A program made the position numbers and the translations under genes. This document shows positions 7,746-15,792 of a stretch of 64,000 nucleotides of DNA, piece by piece. The DNA comes from Leisingera sp. S132 (GTDB lineage Bacteria; Pseudomonadota; Alphaproteobacteria; Rhodobacterales; Rhodobacteraceae): positions 50,791 through 114,790 of the forward strand of contig NZ_CP083559.1 of the NCBI RefSeq assembly GCF_025144465.1, written 5' to 3'. A model generated the notes under the pieces. It saw only the letters and a list, made by a program, of their open reading frames with translations. It was not told the DNA's origin and ran no database searches. Positions within the stretch are counted from its first letter, which is position 1. Each line of letters begins with the position of its first letter.

Positions 7746-9538
7746 GCGCTTGCTCCCCGTGTGTCTTTACCCCGTGTGTCTTCAGCCTGTGTGTCTGCTC
7801 CCCGGCCCGGGCCGCCCTGGCTGTTGCGGTGGCGGAAGGGAGCGATCTTAGGGTCGCCGGAATGCGCCTGCGGCCGGGCCAGCGGCTGCGCCGCGGCCTC
7901 GATCACGTGGCGGGCCTCGCCGAAGCGGATGACGCGGCCCTCCTGCAAGAGCGCCGCGTGGCTGACCCGGCGCAAGAGGCTGAGCCGGTGGGTCACCGCC
8001 ACCACGGTGGCGCCGCGGGCGCAGGCTTCCTCGATGGCGGTGGCCAGCGCCTCTTCGCCCTCGGGGTCGAGATTGGCGTTGGGCTCATCCAGCACAATCA
8101 GCTTGCGGCTGCCGAAGAAGGCGCGCGCCAGGCCGATGCGCTGGCGCTGGCCCGCGGACAGGAACTCGCCGCGCGGGCCCACTTCGGCGTTGTAGCCGCC
8201 GGGCAGCGCCAGGATCATTTCATGCACCTGGGCCAGCTTGGCGGCGGCCACCACGTCAGAGGGCCGGGCGCCCGGGTCCATCAGGGCGATGTTTTCCGCC
8301 ACCGTGCCCTGGAACAGTTCCACCCGCTGCGGCAGGAAGCCGACATACTGGCCGATCTGCGCCGGATCCCAGTCGCTGAGCGCGGCATCGTCGATGCGGA
8401 TATGGCCGCGCACCAGCGGCTGCAGGCCGGCCAGCGCATGGGCCAATGTGGTCTTGCCCGCCCCGGACGGGCCGATCAGCCCCAGCGACTGGCCCGGCTT
8501 CAGGTCAAAGGAAATGTCCAGCAGCAGCGGATCCGGGCGGCCCGGCAGCACCACGGTGGCGCCTTCCACCGAAATCCGGCCTTCCGGCTCGGGCAGTTCC
8601 AGCCGCTCCGGCGCGTCATCGAGATGGGCCAGGAACTGGTTGAGCCGCGCCTGCGCGCCGCGCGCGGCCAGAAAGGCGCGCCAGCCGGCAATCGACTGCT
8701 CCACCGGCGCCGCGGCGCGGCCCAGCAGGATCGAGGCGGCAATCATCAGCCCCGGGGTCAGCTCATTGCTGATCACCAGCATCACGCCGACGGCCAGAAC
8801 CGCGATCTGCAGCCCCATGCGCACCGCCTTGGCCAGCGAGGTGATCAGCGCCACCCGGTCGGTGGCGAGCGTGTTGAACACCAGCGCCGAAAACGCCTTG
8901 AGCTGCCAGCGCGCGATCAGCGGCGCGGTCTTGCCCATGGCGTGGATCAGGCCTGCGTTCTGCATCATTTCCGCCACTGCGGCATTGGTCTCGGCGGCCT
9001 GTTTGGTGGCCTCCTCCGCCGGTTCGCGGGCGGCCATTTCATTGAGCAGCGCCAGGGCGAACAGCAAGGCGATGCCGGTCAGCGCCACCAGGCCCAGAAC
9101 CGGGCTGAACATGAAGATCAGCGCCAGGAAGATCACCGACCAGGGCGCGTCCAGCAGGGCCAGGAACAGCGGGCTGGTGACAAAGCCGCGCAGATCCTGG
9201 ATGTCGCGGATGGGCTCTGCGCGGGCCAGCCCCGGCGGCATCCGGCCGCCGATCATGCCGCCCAGCACGGCGGGGCTGAGCCGCGCCTCGAGCCGGGATC
9301 CGAGCCGCGCCACCAGGCGCTGGCGGATCATGTCGAAGAGAAAGAAGAACACCAGCGCGATACAGGCGCCGGTGGTCAGGGCTATCAGGGTTGGAATGCT
9401 GCCCGAGGCCATGACCCGGGCAAACAATTGCAGCATGTAGAGCGGCGCTGTCAGGATGAGAAGGTTCACAAAGATGCTTGCAGTGAAGATGGCGGCAAGC
9501 ACGCCCCGTTGACCGTCAAAAACCCGTCTTACCTTCAT
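7742..9538 (-). CDS. type I secretion ABC transporter (PrtD/LapB-like)
   Basis: An inner-membrane permease fused to an ATPase, 598 aa, that powers export of the RTX protein. Residues 1-290 hold the transmembrane domain (first segment AAIFTASIFVNLLILTAPLY). The ATPase has Walker A GPSGAGKTT, a signature LSAGQRQRIGLAR (Ala where Gly is common), Walker B KLIVLDEPNANLD and a switch His in AVTHRL. The start at 9538 gives the typical PrtD-type opening and follows a G-rich ribosome site. The C-terminus has a strange tail of DTRGx pentapeptides encoded by 15-bp repeats. There is no C39 peptidase domain, so the substrate is expected to use a C-terminal signal. The neighbouring RTX gene is the likely cargo. 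Confidence 0.92.
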   Translation of the reverse strand: MKVRRVFDGQRGVLAAIFTASIFVNLLILTAPLYMLQLFARVMASGSIPTLIALTTGACIALVFFFLFDMIRQRLVARLGSRLEARLSPAVLGGMIGGRMPPGLARAEPIRDIQDLRGFVTSPLFLALLDAPWSVIFLALIFMFSPVLGLVALTGIALLFALALLNEMAAREPAEEATKQAAETNAAVAEMMQNAGLIHAMGKTAPLIARWQLKAFSALVFNTLATDRVALITSLAKAVRMGLQIAVLAVGVMLVISNELTPGLMIAASILLGRAAAPVEQSIAGWRAFLAARGAQARLNQFLAHLDDAPERLELPEPEGRISVEGATVVLPGRPDPLLLDISFDLKPGQSLGLIGPSGAGKTTLAHALAGLQPLVRGHIRIDDAALSDWDPAQIGQYVGFLPQRVELFQGTVAENIALMDPGARPSDVVAAAKLAQVHEMILALPGGYNAEVGPRGEFLSAGQRQRIGLARAFFGSRKLIVLDEPNANLDPEGEEALATAIEEACARGATVVAVTHRLSLLRRVSHAALLQEGRVIRFGEARHVIEAAAQPLARPQAHSGDPKIAPFRHRNSQGGPGRGADTQAEDTRGKDTRGASA

Positions 9539-9692
9539 TGTCGTAGCCCCCCGGCTGCACGCGTTGAAGTTATGAATTCTGGAGAACAGCGCCCTGGTCC
9601 AAGGATGCAATCCTTGGCCGGGGACCAAATCGCTGTCCTGAACCAGGGCTGGACGGGCCCGGGGTTGCCCCCGGGCCCGCCGTTCCTATGGC
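9539..9692 (-). other. spacer between RTX gene and exporter with two hairpins
   Basis: Two perfect inverted repeats are read on the minus strand after the RTX stop: CGGGCCCGGGG with its complement and a 4-base loop (9654-9679), and CCAAGGAT-GCA-ATCCTTGG (9599-9617). Neither has a clear T-tract. They may reduce read-through from the structural gene into the secretion genes, as attenuators do in other RTX operons, or stabilise the RTX message. Confidence 0.5.
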
Positions 9693-12017
9693 TCAGAGAG
9701 CGTGACCCCAGATGTTGGAGTAGCTGTCGTCAAAGCCGTTGTCGGACGTCAGCACCCGGATCGCCTCGTAGGAGCCCGCATCGCCGGTGGTCACGGCATT
9801 GATGCCGACGCCGCCGATCGGGATGGCGTCCTGGCCCAGCGAGGTGAACGGTGCGGCATTGCCGGTCAGGCCGAGGATGTCGACGCTGGAGCCGCCCACC
9901 GAGATGCTGGTGTCGGTGCCGTCGTCGGTCACGGTGGCCGCCGCATTCAGGGCGCCGAAGGCATCCTGTGCAGAGGTGCCGAGGCCGGCGCCGGTATTGG
10001 TGACACGGTACAGCAGCACATCGTGGTCCTGATCGATGTCGAAGTCTGTGAAGGTGTCGCTGCCGTCATTGGACGAGAAGGTGGCACCATCCCAGGTCAG
10101 GTCGATGATGAAGACATCCTTGCCGTTGCCGCCGGCCATGATGTCGTCGCCTTCGCCGCCCTTCAGGTAGTCGTTGCCGTTGCCGGCGCCGCCATAGAGA
10201 CGGTCGTTGCCGGTGCCGCCATCCAGGAAGTCGTTGCCGCGGCCGCCGTCGAGGCGGTCGTTGCCTTCCTCGCCATAGAGGCAGTCAGCGCCGTTGCCGC
10301 CGTTCAGGTAGTCGTTGTGGCGCCCGCCTTCCAGCACGTCGTTGCCGTTGCCGCCATAGAGCAGGTCGCGGCCGTCGTTGCCGTCCAGGAAGTCATTGCC
10401 GTCCTGGCCGCAGACCGTGTCGTTGCCATTGCCGCCGGACGCGACGTCATCGCCGTCCCAGCCCTTGATCAGGTCATCGCCGTCGCCGCCGAACATTTTG
10501 TCGTCGCCGGTGCCGCCGAAGATGCTGTCATCGCCATTCTGGCCGAACAGGTAGTCGTCATCTGCGCCGCCGTAGATCTTGTCGTCGCCGATGTCGCCCT
10601 TGATGGTGTCGCGGCCAGCATCGCCATAGAGGCAGTCGTCATCGGCATCGCCATCGATGTAGTCGTTGCCGTTGCCGCCGCGGATGCTGTCGTTGCCGTC
10701 GCCGCCATGCAGGTGGTCGCCGCCGCGCTCGCCGTAGATGGCGTCGTGGCCGCCTTCGCCGAACACGGTGTCATTGCCGGAGCCGCCGCGGATCACGTCG
10801 TTGCCGTCCGGGCCGTAATCGACCGGCTCGTAGCAGTCCGGGCAATCGACCGGCTTCAGGCCGTTGCTGGCATGCAGGGCCTGGACATCGCCGCCGTCAT
10901 CGTCGTCGCAGCAGCTCCAGTCGATTTTATACTTGTGGTACTCATCGCCCAGATTGTAGCTGCGGTCGCCGAAGATCAGGTCGCCCTGGGCGCCGCCTTC
11001 CAGCACGTCGTTGCCGGAACCGCCGCGCATGGTGTCGCGCCCGGCGCCGCCGTTGACGTCGTCGTTGCCGGAGCCGCCGCCCATCAGGTCGTTGCCGCGG
11101 CCGCCCTGCATCAGGTCGTCGTCCTGCTCGCCGAACATGGTGTCGTTGCCGCCCTGGCCGTCCATGGTGTCGTTGCCGGTGCCGCCGAGCATGCAGTCAT
11201 CGCCATCGACCTGCTGGGTCTTGTTGCCGGTGCCGCTGTCGGAGCCGAAGTCCAGATCATCGTTCTGCGAGGCGCGTTCGTCGCCGAACATCTCGTCATC
11301 GCCGGAGCCGCCGATCACCAGGTCGTCGCCGAGGCCGCCGGCCATCCGGTCGTTGCCGCCCTGGCCGTTCATCCGGTCATCGCCGCCGCGGCCGTACATG
11401 GTGTCGTCGCCGTCCGCGCGGGTCTCGCCGGACTGGCCCATGTCGCCCCACATCCAGTCGTCGCCGCCTTCACCGTCCATGCAGTCGTCGCCGAGCTCGC
11501 CATAGAGGTAGTCGCCGTCGTCGCCGTCGGTTTCGTCGCCGTTGCCGTCATCGCCGAAGATGTGGTCGTCGCCGTTGCCGCCGAACACGGTGTCCTGCTC
11601 GGCGCCGCCCAGCAGGGTGTCATTGCCGTTCTCGCCGTCGATGTAATCGCAGCCTTCCTCGCCGTCGATCCAGTCGTCGCCGTCATCGGTCTGGCCGGTG
11701 GTGTTGCCGCCGAACAGCCAGTCGTTGCCGGTGCCGCCGAGAATGGCGTCGTCGCCGCCGCGGCCTTCGATGTAGTCCTGGCCTTCCTCGCCGTGCAGCC
11801 GGTTGTTGCGGTCGTTGCCGTAGACCGCGTCATCGCCGTTGCCGGCCTGGGCGTTGTCGGCGGCATTGTGGTCGTTGAGATCGATCACATTGCCGTCGGT
11901 GCCGCCATGCTCCCAGGCGCCATTGTTGTAATTGGGATCGAACTTGTCATCGCTGAATTCGATTTCGCAGTCCGGGTTGCAGACTTGCCAGTCGGTATTT
12001 CCGGTTGGAGTACCCAT
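9693..12017 (-). CDS. RTX calcium-binding repeat protein (secreted adhesin/matrix protein)
   Basis: A 774-aa protein made almost wholly of Gly/Asp-rich nonapeptides (GGxGxDxhx, e.g. GGNGDDHIFG, GGTGNDRLYG) that fold into a calcium-filled beta-roll outside the cell. The last 150 residues contain an FIIDLTWDG...DTFTDFDIDQDHD section like the C-terminal module of serralysin-type and other type I exported proteins, which fits the export signal. No enzymatic domain is visible, so adhesin or matrix protein is favoured over protease. A non-repeat island of about 50 residues lies near residue 345-400. It has 12 cysteines, including CNPDC near the N-terminus and CPDC near residue 391, which is unusual for RTX proteins. 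The ribosome site GAGGAGG precedes the ATG. Confidence 0.9.
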   Translation of the reverse strand: MGTPTGNTDWQVCNPDCEIEFSDDKFDPNYNNGAWEHGGTDGNVIDLNDHNAADNAQAGNGDDAVYGNDRNNRLHGEEGQDYIEGRGGDDAILGGTGNDWLFGGNTTGQTDDGDDWIDGEEGCDYIDGENGNDTLLGGAEQDTVFGGNGDDHIFGDDGNGDETDGDDGDYLYGELGDDCMDGEGGDDWMWGDMGQSGETRADGDDTMYGRGGDDRMNGQGGNDRMAGGLGDDLVIGGSGDDEMFGDERASQNDDLDFGSDSGTGNKTQQVDGDDCMLGGTGNDTMDGQGGNDTMFGEQDDDLMQGGRGNDLMGGGSGNDDVNGGAGRDTMRGGSGNDVLEGGAQGDLIFGDRSYNLGDEYHKYKIDWSCCDDDDGGDVQALHASNGLKPVDCPDCYEPVDYGPDGNDVIRGGSGNDTVFGEGGHDAIYGERGGDHLHGGDGNDSIRGGNGNDYIDGDADDDCLYGDAGRDTIKGDIGDDKIYGGADDDYLFGQNGDDSIFGGTGDDKMFGGDGDDLIKGWDGDDVASGGNGNDTVCGQDGNDFLDGNDGRDLLYGGNGNDVLEGGRHNDYLNGGNGADCLYGEEGNDRLDGGRGNDFLDGGTGNDRLYGGAGNGNDYLKGGEGDDIMAGGNGKDVFIIDLTWDGATFSSNDGSDTFTDFDIDQDHDVLLYRVTNTGAGLGTSAQDAFGALNAAATVTDDGTDTSISVGGSSVDILGLTGNAAPFTSLGQDAIPIGGVGINAVTTGDAGSYEAIRVLTSDNGFDDSYSNIWGHAL

Positions 12018-12219
12018 GGTAACTTTCCTCCTCGTTAACGGTGCGGGGCGGGGCAGCAGAAGGCTGCCCGGGTCCGTGCCCCTGCCGGTGCCGCGGTTCT
12101 GGATCCTGATCCGGATCCGGCGGCGGCCGGCGCGAAAAAGGCAGCGTGGTGCCTTCTAAGGGTATTGCAGCGCATCCATGCTGCGGCCGATGCCCCCAAA
12201 TGGGGACAAAATGCCCATG
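12018..12219. other. RTX leader region
   Basis: About 200 bp between the coiled-coil gene and the RTX gene, both on the minus strand. It contains the terminator at 12135-12155 and the RTX ribosome site. A promoter for the RTX gene is expected between the terminator and 12036, but the stretch is very GC-rich and I cannot pick -35/-10 boxes. Confidence 0.5.
12135..12155 (-). terminator. intrinsic terminator after the coiled-coil gene
   Basis: On the minus strand AAGGCA-CCACGC-TGCCTT is followed directly by a T run. It lies 65 bp after the stop of the gene at 12220-12972 and separates the regulator operon from the RTX gene. Confidence 0.65.
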
Positions 12220-12972
12220 TCAGAAGGCGGGCAGCTGCCAGCCGGCCCGGGCGGCGAGATCCGCCGCCGCTGTCAGAAGCGGCGCATGCCAGAAGACCCC
12301 TGCCGCCAGCGCCGCCGCGGCCAGGGCCAGCGCCGCCAGCGCGCCGCGCCAGCGCCGCCGCGGTTTCGGGGCGGCCTGGGCCAGCGCCTCAGCCAGCGCC
12401 GCCTTCAGGACCGGTTCGAACTCGATCCTGAGCGCGCCTTCCATCCGGTTCACCGCGTCCTCCAGCTGATCGATGCGGGCGGTCAGCGCGGCGCGGTCGG
12501 CGGCGGCCTTCTGCGCGGCCTGCGCGCCCAGCCCCTCGTTGAGGGTGGCGAACAGCCCGACGATGCGCTTGTGCAGCTCCACCAGGTCGGCCTGGGCGGC
12601 CAGCGGCACCTCGCCCTCGCGCAGCACATTGGCGATCTGCGCCAGCACCGCGGCGCTCAGCCGCGGCGGCTGCGCCGGCGCGTCCTGAGGGCTTGCCTGC
12701 TGGGGCGGTGCCGCCTGGGAAGGGGCCTGCGGGCCCGCGGTGCCGCGGGCGCCTGCGGGCTGCGGCGGCACCGGAGCCGCCGGGTCTGCCTGGGCCTGGT
12801 CAGCCTGCGGCTGTGCGGCCTGCGGCGCTGCCGGCCGCTGTTGCGCGGCCTGCGGCTGTGCATCCTGCGGCTGTGCGTCCTGTGCCGGGCGGTTTTGCGC
12901 GGCGGCCGGGACGGCCGGGGCAGCGGGAGCGGGCGGGCCCTGGAACGGCGTGTCGAGCGATAACGTGTTCAT
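12220..12972 (-). CDS. Pro/Ala/Gln-rich coiled-coil membrane protein, unknown function
   Basis: A 250-aa protein I do not recognise. The N-terminal 100 residues are low-complexity Pro-Ala-Gln. Residues about 105-200 are helical with heptad-like stretches (LTARIDQLEDAVNRMEGAL). A basic patch KPRRRWR precedes a single hydrophobic segment ALAALALAAAALAAGVFW, and a short tail ends in AGWQLPAF. The start ATG overlaps the regulator stop by 4 bp, so it is co-translated with the LuxR-type gene and ends before a terminator. The topology suggests a cytoplasmic or periplasmic coiled coil anchored near its C-terminus. It may be a partner of the regulator or of secretion, but nothing shows this directly. 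Confidence 0.7.
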   Translation of the reverse strand: MNTLSLDTPFQGPPAPAAPAVPAAAQNRPAQDAQPQDAQPQAAQQRPAAPQAAQPQADQAQADPAAPVPPQPAGARGTAGPQAPSQAAPPQQASPQDAPAQPPRLSAAVLAQIANVLREGEVPLAAQADLVELHKRIVGLFATLNEGLGAQAAQKAAADRAALTARIDQLEDAVNRMEGALRIEFEPVLKAALAEALAQAAPKPRRRWRGALAALALAAAALAAGVFWHAPLLTAAADLAARAGWQLPAF

Positions 12973-14087
12973 GACGCTCTCCCCACCGAGGCCTGCCAGG
13001 TCAGCCGCTGCGCCATCTCGGCGCGGCCCGGGGCCTGCAGCTTGGCCAGCACCCGCTTGGCATAGGTGTTGAAGGTCTGCTCCTTGAGGCCGGCGATACG
13101 CGCTGCCTCGCGGTTGGAGAGCCCGAGCTGAATGAGCGCCGCCACCCGCGCTTCGGCCGGCGACAGGCCCATCTTCTGGGCCAGCATCTCGATGCGGCGG
13201 CGGTCGGGCTGGCGCGGCAGGATCGCCACCACCAGCGGCTGATCGGCGCCGCAGCGGTGGCGGGTCAGCGAGACCGGCAGCCGCATGCCGCTCTTGCGGT
13301 CCTCCAGGAACAGGATCAGCTCGCGCGGGGGCTGGCCGGGCTGGCCGGGCTGGCCGGGCCGGGCGGAGGCGGCCGCGCCGCCGCGGCGCGCGCGGGCGCA
13401 TTCGGCGACGGCGGCGTAAAAGCCTGCGGTCTCGCCCGGGCGGGCGCAGCAGAGGCGGCCGGAGCGGTCGCTCAGCAGGTCGCCGCCATCGAGCATGTCG
13501 CGCGCCGATTCATTGCAGTGCAGGAGCGCGCCTTCGGCGTTGAGCACCAGCACCGCGCTGTCGGTCTTCTTGGCGACGGTCCACAAGAGCGCGCTGGTCA
13601 CCGCGGCCTGGGTTTCGCCGGACAGCTCGCGCAGGGCATCCTCGCGCAGCACCGGCCAGATCGCCTTGAGGATGTCGCCGCAATGGCTGTCATGCGGGCC
13701 GCCGCCGAGCTGCAGCGCGATCAGATCCTCGCTGCCGTCCTCGAAGGCGCAGGAGAACAGCGCCCAGCCGCGCCCGGCGGCCAGGTCCCGGACCAGATCC
13801 GGGTCCAGATGCTGCGGCAGCCGGGCCGCCAGCGCCTGCGCCGCGGCACCGCCCGGGCGCCGCGGCTGCAATGCCCTGGCAGCGCCGGGATGCAGCTGGC
13901 GCCGCAGCGCCGCCGCGGCGGTGCCGGATCCGGCGGCCCCCAGGGCGGCATCGCTGGTCAGCACCGGTGCCGTGCGGTGTCCCGGCTGCACCAGCGCCAA
14001 TTGTGTCAGAGAAGATATTTGCCTTTGCAGAGCCTTAGAAAACAATAACCTGTCCGTTCGGGAAACGGACGCACCCAACATAACCAT
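12969..14087 (-). CDS. LuxR-type transcriptional regulator with PAS-like domain
   Basis: A 372-aa regulator from this start. The middle part (DSAVLVLNAEGALLHCNESA and following) looks like a PAS sensor domain. The C-terminal 60 residues are a LuxR helix-turn-helix (LSPAEARVAALIQLGLSNRE, then KEQTFNTYAKRVLAKL). There is no receiver domain. Several ATGs exist (14147, 14102, 14087, 14081); 14087 is chosen because GGGGGG lies 5 bases before it. An inverted repeat GTCCGTT-CGGGA-AACGGAC falls inside the first codons (14050-14072) and may be an operator or an RNA hairpin. It is divergent from a second LuxR-type gene and upstream of the RTX/secretion genes, its likely targets. Confidence 0.82.
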   Translation of the reverse strand: MVMLGASVSRTDRLLFSKALQRQISSLTQLALVQPGHRTAPVLTSDAALGAAGSGTAAAALRRQLHPGAARALQPRRPGGAAAQALAARLPQHLDPDLVRDLAAGRGWALFSCAFEDGSEDLIALQLGGGPHDSHCGDILKAIWPVLREDALRELSGETQAAVTSALLWTVAKKTDSAVLVLNAEGALLHCNESARDMLDGGDLLSDRSGRLCCARPGETAGFYAAVAECARARRGGAAASARPGQPGQPGQPPRELILFLEDRKSGMRLPVSLTRHRCGADQPLVVAILPRQPDRRRIEMLAQKMGLSPAEARVAALIQLGLSNREAARIAGLKEQTFNTYAKRVLAKLQAPGRAEMAQRLTWQASVGRAS

Positions 14088-14763
14088 GTTGCCCCCCGGC
14101 ATGACATAATGAATGTCTTGAGGGTAGCACGCCGCCAGCAGGGTCAAACCGGGCAGAGGGGGTACGCCAAAGGCAGGGCGGCGCGGGCGGCGGCAGGCAA
14201 ATTACCACCATGGGGGTAGCTGCAGGGGGCAGACCGGGCGAATCGCTGAAACCCAAGGTTGTTTTGATGGTGAGAGTGAAAATCTTAAAATTGCAGAAAC
14301 CGGGTTGGAAACACAGCGTTTCCGCTTTGGACACACTGCCAAGGGGGGAGCGCCGCCCGGGCGGATCGCGTGGAAAAACAGCCGGGTAGGGGCGAAGGCC
14401 CGGCCCGGGGCGCGGGCGGGCGGGCAAAAAGCACTGCGCCGGGAGGGGAAGTTTCTTAACAATAAAGGATAGATTCGCTACGGTTTATCCACAGCAATGC
14501 GCATCAGAAGTGTTTCAAGGCCTGTGCGCGCGGCCTGGCCCGGGGTGTTTTTCCCGGGCGTGTTCTGTATTTATCACGATCCGGAAACGGCGGCGCGGGG
14601 GTGCTGCCGGGACCCAGGCAGCAGCAAGCAGGCAGTATATGTTCCGGGGGGCGGCAGCGCATTGCCAGCCCGGCGGTCTGCGGGGGCAGGCGCGCCATAA
14701 ATGCACGCTCCAGGGGGACGGGCCGGATCAGGGATCCGGCATGTTACGAGTAAAGGAGTTTTT
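14088..14763. other. long intergenic region between divergent regulators
   Basis: 676 bp without a believable gene. It is less GC-rich around 14250-14300 and 14455-14500. A perfect DnaA-box sequence TTATCCACA lies at 14485-14493 and is probably incidental. The ribosome site AAAGGAG precedes the gene at 14764. Such a long, partly AT-rich space between two regulators suggests a control region, but I cannot assign promoters or operators. Confidence 0.55.
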
Positions 14764-15423
14764 ATGCCTGTTCACGTTGTGGGGGAAAGCAGGCTTCTCA
14801 GGGACATGTTTCTGACCATCTGTGAAGCAAACGACTATGAGACCGGGCGCTGCTGCGGCGCCCTGGCGGAGTTGCCGCCGCTGAGCGCACAGGACATGGT
14901 GCTGTGCTACAGCCATGCCGCGGGCGCAGAGCTGCAGGAGGAGCTGCAGGCCTTCCGCATCCGCAACAGCGCGGTGCCGCTGATCCTGATCACCGGCGAC
15001 GGCTGCCCGGTCTCCGCCCAGCGGCAGCTCAGCCGCTATGCCGAGGCGGTGATCCCGGAGCGCAAATCGGCCGGCGCGCTGATCGCGGCGCTGCAGGTGG
15101 TGCAGGACGGCTACCGCATCGTGCTGTCCGGGCCGCCGGAGACGCGGAGCGGAGCGGAGCCGGAGCCGCCGGCCGGGGCGGCGGCGCAAGGGGGGGACGC
15201 GCCTGCCCGGCCGCAGCACGGGCTGTCGGAGCGCGAGCAGCTGATCCTGGCCAAGCTCACGGAGGGCGCCACCAACAAGAGCATCGCCAACGAGCTGGGG
15301 ATCTGCGAGGCGACGGTGAAAGTGCATCTGCGCACCTGCTTCCGCAAGATCGGCGCCAAGAACCGGACCCAGGCCGCGCTCTGGGCCTCCGGGCAGCTGC
15401 CGCCGCAGATGCAGCGCCACTGA
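14764..15423 (+). CDS. LuxR/FixJ-type regulator with degenerate receiver domain
   Basis: A 219-aa DNA-binding regulator. The first 120 residues have the length and pattern of a response-regulator receiver (VHVVGESRLLRDMFL ... VPLILITGD). The phosphoacceptor position that would follow DMVLC is Tyr/Ser rather than Asp, and the acidic pair is reduced to one Glu, so classical phosphorylation is doubtful. An Ala/Gly/Pro linker leads to a clear LuxR helix-turn-helix (LSEREQLILAKLTEGATNKS, then EATVKVHLRTCFRKIGAKNR). The start at 14764 has a strong AAAGGAG site. It probably acts on genes in this window such as the RTX or polysaccharide operons, by position only. Confidence 0.85.
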   Translation: MPVHVVGESRLLRDMFLTICEANDYETGRCCGALAELPPLSAQDMVLCYSHAAGAELQEELQAFRIRNSAVPLILITGDGCPVSAQRQLSRYAEAVIPERKSAGALIAALQVVQDGYRIVLSGPPETRSGAEPEPPAGAAAQGGDAPARPQHGLSEREQLILAKLTEGATNKSIANELGICEATVKVHLRTCFRKIGAKNRTQAALWASGQLPPQMQRH

Positions 15424-15764
15424 CCGCGCGCGGCCCGGGATCGGGCCCGGGAGCAGCCGCAAGACCAGGCACAGGGACGGTACGGACAGGCACAAAAGGA
15501 CAGGCACAAAAGGACAGGCGCCCGGGCCCGGCAAGGGCCGCAGGCGCTGCTTGCCGGATGCGGGCGGGGCCGGGGCCCGCCGCATCCGGCCGGTGCGCAA
15601 ACGGTTTCAGAAAACTGTTGCCAGGGCTTGAGGCGGAACCGGCGGAAATGGCCTGCACAGAGCCTGATCTGCCGTGCCTCCGGCTGCAGTTTTTTCCTCC
15701 GTGCCTCCGGCTGGATCTTTATTTTCCGCGCCTCCGGCTACAGTTTTATCCTCCGTGCCTCCGG
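15424..15764. other. intergenic region with repeats and a hairpin
   Basis: 341 bp between the regulator (+) and a glycosyltransferase (-). It contains 14-bp direct repeats GGACAGGCACAAAA at 15484 and 15498 (partial third at 15512), a strong hairpin at 15553-15590 (11-bp perfect outer stem GCCGGATGCGG), and the 27-bp tandem repeats starting at 15674. No gene is seen. Confidence 0.65.
15553..15590 (+). terminator. GC-rich hairpin, possible terminator
   Basis: The 11-bp perfect stem GCCGGATGCGG/CCGCATCCGGC encloses a further G/C-paired loop. It lies 130 bp after the regulator stop and has no T-tract, so intrinsic termination is uncertain. Confidence 0.4.
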
Positions 15765-15792
15765 CTAGATCTTGATTCTCCGTGCCTCCGGC
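15674..15792 (-). repeat. 27-bp tandem repeats continuing the glycosyltransferase C-terminus
   Basis: Units begin at 15674, 15701, 15728 and 15755, each exactly 27 bp, with a partial fifth at 15782. Each contains GYGCCTCCGGCT. Read on the minus strand in the frame of the upstream glycosyltransferase, each unit encodes PEARRIKI-like nonapeptides. The first unit after PEARRIKI ends in TAG, the next also ends in TAG, and older units have CAG (Gln) there, so the reading frame seems to have been closed by point mutations. Confidence 0.8.

Noticed and set aside
9702..12038. Long plus-strand open frame (778 codons) opposite the RTX gene, rich in Val and Ala
   Set aside because: It mirrors the RTX repeats; the regular VVA pattern is the antisense reading of GGxGxD codons.
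12973..13401. Upstream extension of the coiled-coil protein frame
   Set aside because: It overlaps the LuxR-type gene in another frame and reads as Arg/Pro-rich shadow sequence. The ATG at 12972 fits the 4-bp overlap with that gene.
14485..14493. Perfect DnaA box as a second origin
   Set aside because: It is a single 9-mer without iterons, AT-rich block or initiator gene nearby.
15674..15792. Possible CRISPR array
   Set aside because: The 27-bp units are directly adjacent with no spacers and follow a codon frame; there are no cas genes.
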